Source: Methylonatrum kenyense (GTDB lineage Bacteria > Pseudomonadota > Gammaproteobacteria > Nitrococcales > Aquisalimonadaceae). Taken from it: a stretch of DNA of 64,000 bases. Both the position numbers and the translations under genes were made by a program. Under the pieces are notes generated by a model, which did not search any database, had not been told where the DNA came from, and saw only the letters and a program-made list of their open reading frames with translations. Shown piece by piece: positions 53,773 to 62,114 of the stretch (positions are counted from its first letter, which is position 1; each line of letters starts with the position of its first letter). The stretch is taken from NCBI RefSeq assembly GCF_023195885.1, contig NZ_JALPKO010000005.1, positions 1 through 64,000 of the forward strand, in the 5' to 3' direction.

Positions 53773-53862
53773 ATGGTCCCTGGCATGGCGCTCTCTTGGA
53801 GTCTGGCTTTATTGATTGTTATCGGCCTGAAGGCCATTTGCGACCAGCGGAGCGCTTTGTAA
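53773..53862 (+). CDS. 29-residue candidate small membrane protein
   Basis: ATG 53773 opens MVPGMALSWSLALLIVIGLK, followed by nine residues AICDQRSAL and a stop. AAGGGA ends 5-6 nt upstream. The peptide is one hydrophobic helix with a polar C-terminus, as in many small membrane proteins. The ribosome site and start codon lie in the GGGACC-GGAT-GGTCCC hairpin. Length is below what sequence alone can prove coding, so this is tentative. Confidence 0.35.
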   Translation: MVPGMALSWSLALLIVIGLKAICDQRSAL

Positions 53863-53937
53863 GTTGGTGCTTCCGGAAACCAGGTTCTCGGACCTGGAAC
53901 CATCTCCTCCAAGGCGGCACCCGTGCCGCCTCTTTCG

Positions 53938-53963
53938 CCCCCTCGCCCGAGGGGGTTTTTTTT
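53938..53963 (+). terminator. Intrinsic terminator of the PHA-locus small RNA
   Basis: CCCCCTCG-CC-CGAGGGGG (53938-53955) followed by eight T (53956-53963), directly after a second GC hairpin (53913-53930). Confidence 0.92.
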
Positions 53964-54083
53964 GTCCGGTATTCAGCCGAACGGATAACTGGTTTGAAGT
54001 GTACGCGATGTACCGACAGTCGCAAGCCCTTTTGATGCTGCGGCGCATCAGTTGTGCCGCGGTGGAAAGGGTCGGGCGGCATC

Positions 54084-55091
54084 TCAAGCGAGCCAGTCGA
54101 GGATGCGCGCGACGGCCGCTCGCCCCTGCCGGCCGCCGGTAAACAGGCCGAGGTGACCACCCGGCAGGCAGTGGTTGCTGTAACGCTCGGCGGGCAGCAG
54201 GTGCTCCAGGCCCCTGGTGACCGCCGGAGGCACCAGGTGGTCGGCATCGGCAATGACCGACAGGACCCGGGCCTGAATCGCGGACAGGTCCACCTGCCGT
54301 TCGGCAATCCGAAGCTCGCCGGCGAGTAGGGCGCCGCGCTGGTAAATCTCCTCAACGAACTGGTTGAACAGGGCGGCCGGCTGGTCCGGACAGTCGTACA
54401 TCCAGGCTTCCAGGTGCAAAAAGTCGTCCAGCGCCTCATCGTTGCCGGTGATCTCGGGCAGGTTGCTGTAGCGGCGGATCAACAGGTCGGTCGGTTTCAA
54501 TGCGGTAAAGGCGGCGGAAAGCGCCGGGCCGGGAATATTGCCGTCTGCGGCCGTGGTCGGCTGCCAGGTCGCCGCGAGATGCCCCAGTCCGTGGCCGCAG
54601 GCGGGCGGGTTGAGTGGCACTGCCATGTTGACCAGGCGCCCGATTGCCTCCGGATACAATGCCGCGTAACAGCTGAGAAAAATGCCGCCCTGGCAGACGC
54701 CAATGGCATTCAGCGGTTGCCCGCCGTTGCGGTGGCGCAGCCAGCGAACCACTCGGCCAAGGAAATCATCCACATAGTCATCCAGGTCCAGCAGGGTATC
54801 GGCCGCGAGTGGTCGACCCCAGTCCACCAGGTAGACGTCGTGGCCGGCTTCCAGCAGGCGCCGTACCATGGAGCGGCGTGGCGACAGGTCCAGCAGATCG
54901 GGTCGATTGACCGTTGAATAGACCAGCAATAACGGCGTGCCGCCGGGCTCCTGCTCTGGCAGATGGTAGCGGCGCAGGCTGAAGGGCAGTTGCCGCAGTA
55001 CGGTATCGAAGGGCGTGGCGTCACGGCGCACTGGCTGTCGGGCGCTGCAGCGGCGGAGCGCCTGCAACATCTCCGGGCCGATGAACGTCAT
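54084..55091 (-). CDS. phaC: Class III PHA synthase catalytic subunit PhaC
   Basis: 335-residue alpha/beta-hydrolase polymerase, close to class III length (about 355). The lipase-like box GVCQGG has nucleophile Cys133, with Asp284 in ADADHLVPP and His313 in PGGHLGLF completing the triad. PhaC polymerises (R)-3-hydroxyacyl-CoA and needs PhaE. Its ATG overlaps the phaE stop by 4 bp. It runs toward phaB. Confidence 0.95.
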   Translation of the reverse strand: MTFIGPEMLQALRRCSARQPVRRDATPFDTVLRQLPFSLRRYHLPEQEPGGTPLLLVYSTVNRPDLLDLSPRRSMVRRLLEAGHDVYLVDWGRPLAADTLLDLDDYVDDFLGRVVRWLRHRNGGQPLNAIGVCQGGIFLSCYAALYPEAIGRLVNMAVPLNPPACGHGLGHLAATWQPTTAADGNIPGPALSAAFTALKPTDLLIRRYSNLPEITGNDEALDDFLHLEAWMYDCPDQPAALFNQFVEEIYQRGALLAGELRIAERQVDLSAIQARVLSVIADADHLVPPAVTRGLEHLLPAERYSNHCLPGGHLGLFTGGRQGRAAVARILDWLA

Positions 55092-55915
55092 GACTGGTGT
55101 GCGGCGACCTGACGCCGTAAGGCGGCAAGCTCGGTACGCAGGCGCTGGACGTCCGCCTGCAGTTCCGCCAATTCGACGGGGACTGTCGGGTCTGGCATCT
55201 GGCGACGCAGCTGTTGCAGGCGCTGCTGGGTGGACAGCAGGTCACGGCGGGTGGGCAGTCGAAACATCTGCAGTACGTCCTCCAGCAGCCGCCCGCCCGC
55301 ATCGCGCAAGGCCGCCAGTGCCGTGTTCAGACGCCGCAGGCAGCGCTGGTAGGCTGGATCCTGCAGCAATTCCTGCCAGGCCGACTCCAGGGCTGCGAGC
55401 CAGGCCTGCTCCAGTCGTTCGGCATCCGGGGGCTCGTCGCTCGCGGTCAGGTCCTCGCGCCAGCGCCGGCTCGCATCCTCGCTCATCTGCAACAGGCAGA
55501 TGCCGTAGTCACGTTGCGCCCGCTGGAACTCCGGCAGCGCCTCCCGCAGTTGCCGCCATTCCCGGTCGCGGCAGGCGGTGAGCCCGAGTGCGGGCCATTG
55601 GCAGAGCAGCGGGCCAAGCAGTGCCGCAGCCTCCGGCGACCCCGGGTCGGCGCTTCCGCCAGCAACCTGCTGCAGCCAGTCGGCCAGCCGCCGGCTGACC
55701 TGGTCGGCTTCCTCCACGTAGTGGCGCAAGCCATCCAGCAGATCCCGGGTCTGGTCCGACAAGGCATCCTGCCAGTTGGCCTGCTGACGGAGATGGTGCG
55801 CCATCTGCTGCATCGCCGCGCGCAACCCGCCCTGCCAGGGCGCCTGGCCATCGGGGGTGTCACCGCCGGCATGCTGCAACCAGGTCAGCCACTGATCGAG
55901 GAATCCACCATGCAT
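55088..55915 (-). CDS. phaE: Class III PHA synthase subunit PhaE
   Basis: 275-residue, mostly helical protein with Trp/Gln-rich N-terminal half (WLTWLQHAGG) and a C-terminal coiled coil (ELAELQADVQRLRTELAAL). LLQDPAYQRCLRRLN and FRLPTRRDLLSTQQRL match the PhaE pattern. PhaE stimulates PhaC in Chromatiaceae-type synthases. Its start lies 2 nt after the bepA stop, so the three genes form one unit bepA-phaE-phaC. Confidence 0.93.
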   Translation of the reverse strand: MHGGFLDQWLTWLQHAGGDTPDGQAPWQGGLRAAMQQMAHHLRQQANWQDALSDQTRDLLDGLRHYVEEADQVSRRLADWLQQVAGGSADPGSPEAAALLGPLLCQWPALGLTACRDREWRQLREALPEFQRAQRDYGICLLQMSEDASRRWREDLTASDEPPDAERLEQAWLAALESAWQELLQDPAYQRCLRRLNTALAALRDAGGRLLEDVLQMFRLPTRRDLLSTQQRLQQLRRQMPDPTVPVELAELQADVQRLRTELAALRRQVAAHQS

Positions 55916-55917
55916 GA

Positions 55918-57381
55918 TCAGCGAAACTCGCTCTGCGTTTCGAACAGCCGTACCAGTTCGTCCCGTCGGGAGATGGCGCGGGAGCGGATGTTGATGTCGG
56001 CATCTGACGCGTCGATGACCTGGTTCAACTGTTCCACGGCAAGTTGCAGCCTGCCGTACATCTGGTAATGCTCGGCCATCGCCAAGCGGCTCTCGTGGGG
56101 TCGGCCGGCCTCGGAGGCGGCCTGGCCGTGCAGGCGGTAGAGATGCGCGTCCGGGCCACTGCGCCGCAGCTGGCGGCGCACCAGTTCTCGGGCCTCCATC
56201 GGTTCGCCGGCCTCCAGCAGGGCTTCGGCCAGGCCAACGGTCAGCGGATAGTTGTGCGGAAACAGGCTGAGGCCCAGTTCATAGAGAGAGATGCTTTCCG
56301 ACAGGCGGCCATCCTCCCGCGCGGCCATGGCCTTGGCGCTGAAGATGGGGACATGTTCACCGAGCGTTTCCATGACGCCTTCCAACGCCTGTTCGGCATC
56401 GGCGAATCGCTCCTTGCGAATCAATGCAATCGCATGGCCGTATTTCGCATAGGCGCGTTGCTCGTCCGTGCCCGCATTCTCCTTGGCCGCCCGGAAGTGG
56501 CGTTCCGCAGCCTCGCCTGAGTCGGCCTTCTGCGCGATCAGCCGGGCCCGCATGAAGCCGAACATCGGACTCTCGTTGCTATCGCGTTCGCCATAAGCCT
56601 GGGCGCGAGCACGCGAGTCGGAAATGCGGCTCTCGGTCACCGGGTGCGTGCTGAGGTATTCCGGTGGCCGGTCGAGAAAGCGGGTGGCCTGCTGCAGCCG
56701 CTCGAAGAAACGTGGCATGCCGTGGGGATCCAGTCCGGCGCCAGCCAGGATTTGCATGCCGATGTTGTCGGCTTCTCGTTCGTGCGCACGGGTGTAGTCG
56801 ATCTGTTCCTGAATTGACCCCGCGATACCAGTCATGGCCGCCGCCTGACCGGCCTCCGGGTCCTGCATCCCGAGCAGGATGGCCGCCATGATGATGCCCA
56901 GGGTCCGCAGGCCGCTTCCCCGCGTGGCATCCAGCGTGCGCGCGATATGCCGCTGGGTGACATGCGCGATTTCGTGGGCCATGACCGCGGCCAGTTCGCT
57001 TTCGCTCTCCGTGCGCATGATCAGGCCGCTGTTCATGCCGATATAGCCGCCGGGCATCGCAAAGGCATTGACCGTGTTGCTGTCAACCACGAAAAACTCA
57101 AAGTCGAAGCCGGGGTTGTTGGCGCTGGCCAGCAGGCGGTCACCCAGGTCCTGGATATAGTGCCGCAGTTCCGGGTCGTCACTGAGCGGGATACGCTGGC
57201 GCACCTCCCGGATCAGGCTGTCGCCAAGCCGCTTTTCCTGGGACACGGTGAGGGTGCGTCCTGCCGGGTCACCGATATCCGGCAAGCGAATCGGTGACCG
57301 TTCGCCGTCGGCGCTGGCCGCGGTAACGCCAATCGCCAGTGTCAGCAGGACTACGATGCAGTGTGTCAGTAAGCTCTTCAC
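55918..57381 (-). CDS. bepA: Periplasmic M48 metalloprotease/chaperone BepA
   Basis: 487-residue periplasmic protein. The signal peptide ends near TAASADG; the zinc motif HEIAH (136-140) with downstream EREAD gives the M48 site; TPR repeats fill the C-terminal half. BepA supports LptD maturation and degrades stalled outer membrane proteins. In E. coli it neighbours perM and the bcp-gcvR-dapA-bamC cluster, as here. Confidence 0.95.
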   Translation of the reverse strand: MKSLLTHCIVVLLTLAIGVTAASADGERSPIRLPDIGDPAGRTLTVSQEKRLGDSLIREVRQRIPLSDDPELRHYIQDLGDRLLASANNPGFDFEFFVVDSNTVNAFAMPGGYIGMNSGLIMRTESESELAAVMAHEIAHVTQRHIARTLDATRGSGLRTLGIIMAAILLGMQDPEAGQAAAMTGIAGSIQEQIDYTRAHEREADNIGMQILAGAGLDPHGMPRFFERLQQATRFLDRPPEYLSTHPVTESRISDSRARAQAYGERDSNESPMFGFMRARLIAQKADSGEAAERHFRAAKENAGTDEQRAYAKYGHAIALIRKERFADAEQALEGVMETLGEHVPIFSAKAMAAREDGRLSESISLYELGLSLFPHNYPLTVGLAEALLEAGEPMEARELVRRQLRRSGPDAHLYRLHGQAASEAGRPHESRLAMAEHYQMYGRLQLAVEQLNQVIDASDADINIRSRAISRRDELVRLFETQSEFR

Positions 57382-57713
57382 GCTGTCCTCGGGGCATGCG
57401 TGCCAATCCGGATATCATACCAGTGTTGCCGTTTGACAAGTGTTGCGCTGCTCGCGGCCGATACCGGCAAGGCGCCATTTTAGGTGGCCCCGGCCACTGT
57501 CGTTGACGCAGCCTCAACCCCATCCTTGGCGCCCTCTGCCGGGCCCGGGTATCCTCTGGTTCGAGGAAACGCTGATCCGTTGCCAGGGCGCTGCCGGAGG
57601 CCGGTTCCGGTCAGCCGGCAAGGCGCGCAGGACCGTCGAAATCGGTCAGTAATCCGGATTGGCGCGCCGATCAGCCCGTCCGATAACGCTCACGCCACGG
57701 AATTCCCGGAACT
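57382..57713. other. bepA-perM divergent control region, no gene
   Basis: 332 bp between divergent genes. A fragment GAGGAAACGCTGATCCG (57563-57579) resembles the end of the 280-bp element. No clear -35/-10 pair is visible on either strand and the open frames are GC-driven. Confidence 0.4.
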
Positions 57714-58811
57714 ATGCAGCAGATCCGTCAGTGGTTCGCACGCCATTTCAACAACCCCCAGGTCATGGGCCTGGCCGTGGTGTTGTTGCTTGGTTTCGGA
57801 TTCTTTCTGTTCTTCGGCGGCATGCTGGTGCCAGTCATTGCCGCGGTGGTGCTGGCCTATCTGCTTGAAGGGGTAGTGCGTCAGCTGGAGCGGCGTGGAA
57901 TACCCCGCATGCCCTCGGTGCTGTTCGTCTTCTCGGTGTTCTTCGCCGGCCTGCTGCTGGTTTTCTTCCTGCTGATACCGGTGCTGATTCGCCAGGTTTC
58001 TCAGCTGGTCGACGAGTTGCCGAAGATTCTCAGTGCCAGCCAGGCCTTGCTGCTGCAGCTTCCCGAGCAATATCCGCAGCTCTTCTCGGAGGATCAGATC
58101 ACGGATCTGATTCTTGCCATCCGCCGTGAGGCGCTGGACCTGGGGCAGCGGCTGCTGACCTCGTTCTCGATGCAATCGCTGGTGGTGCTGATCACGCTGC
58201 TGGTGTACCTGCTGCTGGTGCCGTTTCTGGTCTTCTTCTTCCTCAAGGACAAGAAACCGCTGGTGAACTGGTTCAGCAGTTACCTGCCCCGGGACCGGGA
58301 ATTGCTGCAGACCATCTGGCGGGACGTGGACGCGCAGATCGGCAACTACGTCCGTGGCAAGTTTCTCGAAATCCTGATCGTCTGGGCGGTGACCTTTGTC
58401 ACCTTCCAGATGCTCGGGCTGTCATTCGCCATGCTGTTGTCACTGATGGTTGGCCTTTCGGTAATCATTCCCTACATCGGCGCCGCCGTGGTGACGGTTC
58501 CGGTGGGGCTGATCGCCTATTTTCAGTTCGGTTTTGGCAGCGAATTCGTCTGGATCATGGTGGCGTATGGCGTCATCCAGGCGCTGGACGGAAACGTACT
58601 GGTGCCCGTCCTGTTTTCCGAAGTGGTCAATCTGCACCCGGTGGCGATCATCGTCGCGATCCTGGTGTTCGGGGGGATCTGGGGTTTCTGGGGTATCTTT
58701 TTCGCGATCCCCCTCGCCACCGTGATTCAGGCCATCCTCAAGGCCTGGCCGGTGGCCACCACCGGCCCCGACGGGCAGGACGGCGATCAGGAGCAGGCAC
58801 CGGCCGCCTAA
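57714..58811 (+). CDS. perM: AI-2E family transporter (PerM)
   Basis: 365-residue membrane protein with about seven or eight helices. GIPRMPSVLFVFSVFFAGLL, VPFLVFFFLKDK and SLMVGLSVIIPYIGAAVVTV are typical. The family includes PerM and TqsA; substrates are mostly unknown. Position divergent to bepA is conserved in gammaproteobacteria. Confidence 0.92.
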   Translation: MQQIRQWFARHFNNPQVMGLAVVLLLGFGFFLFFGGMLVPVIAAVVLAYLLEGVVRQLERRGIPRMPSVLFVFSVFFAGLLLVFFLLIPVLIRQVSQLVDELPKILSASQALLLQLPEQYPQLFSEDQITDLILAIRREALDLGQRLLTSFSMQSLVVLITLLVYLLLVPFLVFFFLKDKKPLVNWFSSYLPRDRELLQTIWRDVDAQIGNYVRGKFLEILIVWAVTFVTFQMLGLSFAMLLSLMVGLSVIIPYIGAAVVTVPVGLIAYFQFGFGSEFVWIMVAYGVIQALDGNVLVPVLFSEVVNLHPVAIIVAILVFGGIWGFWGIFFAIPLATVIQAILKAWPVATTGPDGQDGDQEQAPAA

Positions 58812-58821
58812 GGCAGTGTGC

Positions 58822-59298
58822 TCACCCGTCGTACAGTTCGCCGGCGGCCGCCAGCACTTCCTCGGCATGACCGGGGACCTTGACGCCACGCCATTCCCGG
58901 CGCAGCACGCCCTCGGCATCAATCAGGAAGGTGCTGCGTTCGACCCCCATCACCTTGCGGCCGTACATGTTCTTCTCGCGGATGACGTCGAACTGGCGGC
59001 AGAGGGTTTCGTCCTTGTCCGACAGCAGCGGGAAGTTGAAATCATATTTCGCGCCGAAGTTCTCCTGCGCCTTCAGTCCGTCGCGGGAAACGCCCAGGAT
59101 TACCGTGTTCACGGCCTCGAAGCGGTCCCTTAAATCCCGAAAGTCCTGGCCTTCGCGGGTGCAGCCCGGGGTGCTCGCCTTGGGGTAGAAGAACAGCACG
59201 ATCTGCCTGCCCTTCAGTTCGGACAGGCTGATCGTGCGATCGCCGGTGGCCGGCAGGCTGAACTCGGCTACGGTCTTGTCCACGGCAGAGGTGTTCAT
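58822..59298 (-). CDS. bcp: Thiol peroxidase Bcp (PrxQ family)
   Basis: 158-residue peroxiredoxin. The peroxidatic Cys46 sits in YPKASTPGCTREGQDFRDL. In E. coli Bcp a resolving Cys follows five residues later; here that position is not Cys, so a 1-Cys or intermolecular mechanism is likely. GGAG lies 7 nt before ATG 59298. It follows gcvR on the minus strand in the opposite orientation to dapA. Confidence 0.93.
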   Translation of the reverse strand: MNTSAVDKTVAEFSLPATGDRTISLSELKGRQIVLFFYPKASTPGCTREGQDFRDLRDRFEAVNTVILGVSRDGLKAQENFGAKYDFNFPLLSDKDETLCRQFDVIREKNMYGRKVMGVERSTFLIDAEGVLRREWRGVKVPGHAEEVLAAAGELYDG

Positions 59299-59363
59299 GA
59301 ATAAACTCCGTATGGTCGGCAACGTCTGATCAATTGGTCTGTTCCGAGCTGTTCCCCCGGATG

Positions 59364-59395
59364 CGCAGGTGCGGGGATAAATCAGTGTTTCCTTA
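59364..59395. repeat. End fragment of the 280-bp MITE-like element
   Basis: CGCAGGTGCGGGGATAAATC + AGTGTTTCCTTAA matches the right end of the 62111-62390 copy over about 30 nt, with TTAA in place of the terminal CTAG. It lies between bcp and gcvR. Confidence 0.65.
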
Positions 59396-59439
59396 ATGGT
59401 TCGATTGGTCGTTCGCGGGGGATCACTGCCAGCGCTGCA

Positions 59440-59970
59440 TCATCCCTTGACCGGCTCGAACATGGAGTCGAGGTTCAACTGATCGCAGAAATCCAGGAAT
59501 TCTTCGCGCAGCACCGATATCTGGGTGCTGGCCGGTACGTCCAGTGTCATGTGTACGGAAAACATCGGTGTGCCGGTATGGGCCGCGGCATAACGGCTGG
59601 TTTGCAGATCCCGGATGTTGATCTGGCGCTCGGAAAAGAAGTGGGCCAGCTTGTGCACGATTCCCGGGTGATCCATGGCCACAACGTCCACCGCATACGG
59701 CAGCAGATCGCCGCTGGAGCGTGGCGCCGCGGTTCGCTTCCAGAAAATCTCCAGATTCAGCTCGGAGCCGGCGTTGCCCAGCAGGCTCTCCAGCTTTGCC
59801 AGCTGGTTCCACTTGCCGGAAACCAGCTGGATTACGGCGAACTCGCCGCCGAGCACAGTCATGCGGCTGTCAAGAATGCTGCAACCGGAGTTGGCAATGA
59901 TTCCGGACAGGGCGTCGACGATGCCGGGGCGGTCCTCGCCGAGGGCGCTGATGACGAGCATGTTCTGCAT
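59440..59970 (-). CDS. gcvR: Glycine cleavage repressor GcvR
   Basis: 176-residue protein of two ACT domains (MLVISALGEDRPGIVDALSG and VVAMDHPGIVHKLAHFF). GcvR binds glycine and antagonises GcvA. The dapA-gcvR-bcp order is conserved with E. coli, with gcvR divergent from dapA. Confidence 0.94.
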   Translation of the reverse strand: MQNMLVISALGEDRPGIVDALSGIIANSGCSILDSRMTVLGGEFAVIQLVSGKWNQLAKLESLLGNAGSELNLEIFWKRTAAPRSSGDLLPYAVDVVAMDHPGIVHKLAHFFSERQINIRDLQTSRYAAAHTGTPMFSVHMTLDVPASTQISVLREEFLDFCDQLNLDSMFEPVKG

Positions 59971-60152
59971 GAGGTCGCGGTCTCTCCGCTGGTTATGGCC
60001 TGGCCTGGCGGGTAAGGCCGGCAGGGCCGGAAATCAGCATTTCCGTGGTGGCCGGCGAGTCTAGCACGGGGCAGCGTTTTCGCCGCCCTGCGTGCTTGTC
60101 TGACCGCAGGCGCAAACGTAGTATGCAGCTTTGATTTTTAGCCAGGGGGCGG

Positions 60153-61034
60153 ATGATGTTCCGGGGAAGCATGGTGGCCATGGTCACCCCCATGCACGAG
60201 GACGGCGCGGTCGACTGGGACGCGCTGGGGCGGCTGGTGGAGTTCCACGTCAACCAGGGCTCCGACGCGATCGTCGCCGTCGGCACCACTGGCGAGTCCG
60301 CCACCCTCGACTACGACGAGCACTGTCAGGTTATGCGGCGCGTGGTCGAATTTGCCGCCGGCCGCCTGCCGGTGATCGGTGGTACCGGCGCCAACTCCAC
60401 CTGGGAAGCCATCAAGCTGACCCGATGCGCGATGGAGGGGGGCTGCGACGCTGCACTGCTGGTCACTCCGTATTACAACAAGCCGACCCAGGAAGGTCTG
60501 TACCTGCACTTCAAGGCGGTGGCCGACGCCGTGCCGATCCCCCAGATCCTGTACAATGTGCCAGGCCGGACTGCCTGCGACATTCTGCCGGAGACCGTCG
60601 AACGGCTGGCCGAAATCCCCAACATCGTGGCGATCAAGGAAGCGCAAGGCACGGTGCAGCGCCCGCGTGAGATCATCGAGCGTTGCGGTGACCGGCTGGA
60701 TGTCTACAGCGGAGACGACGGGAATGCGCGGGAAATCATTCTCGCCGGCGGCAAGGGTGTTATCTCCGTGTCCGCCAATGTTGCACCGGCGCTGATGCAT
60801 GCCATGTGCATGGCAGCACTGGACGGAAAGCGGGAAGAGGCCGAGGCGATCGACGCTCGGCTCGCGGCTCTGCACAAGGCACTTTTCGTGGAATCGAATC
60901 CAATACCGGTGAAGTGGGCGGTGGCCCAGCTCGGTCTGGTCGGCACCGCGATCCGGCTGCCAATGACCCCGCTCTCCGAACACCATCATGAGACCGTCCG
61001 TCAGGCAATGATCCTGGCTGGCGTTCTCGAGTGA
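60153..61034 (+). CDS. dapA: 4-hydroxy-tetrahydrodipicolinate synthase
   Basis: 293-residue TIM-barrel aldolase for lysine and diaminopimelate synthesis. FRGSMVAMVTPMHEDGAVDW, GTTGESATL, YYNKPTQEGLY and IVAIKEAQG (Schiff-base Lys) are diagnostic. ATG 60156 is an alternative start. It precedes bamC by 12 bp. Confidence 0.97.
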   Translation: MMFRGSMVAMVTPMHEDGAVDWDALGRLVEFHVNQGSDAIVAVGTTGESATLDYDEHCQVMRRVVEFAAGRLPVIGGTGANSTWEAIKLTRCAMEGGCDAALLVTPYYNKPTQEGLYLHFKAVADAVPIPQILYNVPGRTACDILPETVERLAEIPNIVAIKEAQGTVQRPREIIERCGDRLDVYSGDDGNAREIILAGGKGVISVSANVAPALMHAMCMAALDGKREEAEAIDARLAALHKALFVESNPIPVKWAVAQLGLVGTAIRLPMTPLSEHHHETVRQAMILAGVLE

Positions 61035-61046
61035 GTCAGTGAACCA

Positions 61047-62114
61047 ATGAGCCGATTTTCTGTTTGTAGATTTGTCCTGGTCCTGCTGCTGGTCGGCGGG
61101 CTCAGCGCCTGTTCCATGTTTGGCCGCGGTGGCGACCAACCGGTCGATGAAGCCGAACGTCTAACCATCCCGCCGGACCTGTCCGACGAGCGAATCGGTT
61201 CGGTGCCGGATACCCAGGGCCGTCAGTCGGCCCGTTTGTCGGATCTGGCCGCGGGTCGCGGGGGCGGACTGTTGCCCGAGGCGCCCGGCATGCAGATCCA
61301 GCGCTATGGTTCGGACCGCTGGCTGGAGCTTGAAGCCGGGCCGGATCAGGTCTGGCGTTGGCTGAACCGCTACCTGGACGACAACGACGTCGAGGTGGTG
61401 CGCCGCTCGCAAAGCCTGGGTCTGGTCGAAACGGACTGGCTGCCGCGGCCGCTTGGCGTCAGTGGCGGGATTTTCATGCCGATTCCGATGGATGCCGATG
61501 CACCGGTGCGCGAACAGTACCTGTTTCGTCTGGAGCCGCTGACTGGTGGTGGCGGCACCGAGCTGTACGTGGCCCATCGACGCGCCGTGCAGGTCGAACG
61601 TGACGGCGAGATGCGCTGGGAACCGCGGGACGCCGAGCGCGGCCGGGAAGCCGAGGCATTGCGGGGTTTCATGGTGCACATGGGCATGGCCGAGGCCGAG
61701 GCGGCGCGGGCCGGTTCGGCGGCCGATGCCGGGCCGATCCGTACCGCGATGGAAAGTGACAACGGCGTGCCGCGGCTGGTGATCGAGGAGCCCTATCTGC
61801 AGGGCTGGCGGCGCACCGGCCTGGCGCTGGACCGTGCCGGCTTTACTGTCGAGGACCGTGATCGGTCGGCCGGGCGCTATGTGGTGCGCTACGATCCGGC
61901 GGCCGAGGCCGATCGCGGTGGTCGCGGCTTCTTCTCGCGGCTGGCGTTCTGGCGCGACCGGGAGGAAGAGCTCGAACCCGGCAATTACGTCATTCGTGTG
62001 CAGTCGGAGGCGGGCCGCACCGTGCTTGGCGTCGCTCCCGAGGACGACGAGGGCTCGGTATCGGCGGAACTGGCGGAACAGTTGCTGGCCCTGATCGAGG
62101 AGCAGCTTCGCTAG
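61047..62114 (+). CDS. bamC: Outer membrane assembly lipoprotein BamC
   Basis: 355-residue lipoprotein with lipobox LSAC (Cys22). The conserved N-terminal lasso RLTIPPDLSDE follows, then two helix-grip domains. BamC binds BamD in the beta-barrel assembly machine. Its TAG stop (62112-62114) is contributed by the CTAG end of the following repeat element, so the C-terminus may have been set by the insertion. Confidence 0.95.
   Translation: MSRFSVCRFVLVLLLVGGLSACSMFGRGGDQPVDEAERLTIPPDLSDERIGSVPDTQGRQSARLSDLAAGRGGGLLPEAPGMQIQRYGSDRWLELEAGPDQVWRWLNRYLDDNDVEVVRRSQSLGLVETDWLPRPLGVSGGIFMPIPMDADAPVREQYLFRLEPLTGGGGTELYVAHRRAVQVERDGEMRWEPRDAERGREAEALRGFMVHMGMAEAEAARAGSAADAGPIRTAMESDNGVPRLVIEEPYLQGWRRTGLALDRAGFTVEDRDRSAGRYVVRYDPAAEADRGGRGFFSRLAFWRDREEELEPGNYVIRVQSEAGRTVLGVAPEDDEGSVSAELAEQLLALIEEQLR

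Larger units (their letters stand above)
53742..53963 (+). ncRNA. Candidate ~220-nt small RNA at the PHA locus
   Basis: Downstream of a strong promoter and ending at an intrinsic terminator. In order it shows a GGGACC/GGTCCC hairpin (53765-53780), a CCAGGT/ACCTGG hairpin (53880-53897), an unpaired CTCCTCC (53904-53910), a GGCGGCAC/GTGCCGCC hairpin (53913-53930) and the terminator. CTCCTCC is anti-Shine-Dalgarno and the whole 3' half looks like an Hfq-type regulatory RNA. A 29-codon frame at 53773-53862 may make it a dual-function transcript. It sits between convergent phaB and phaC. No known family is recognised. Confidence 0.6.
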
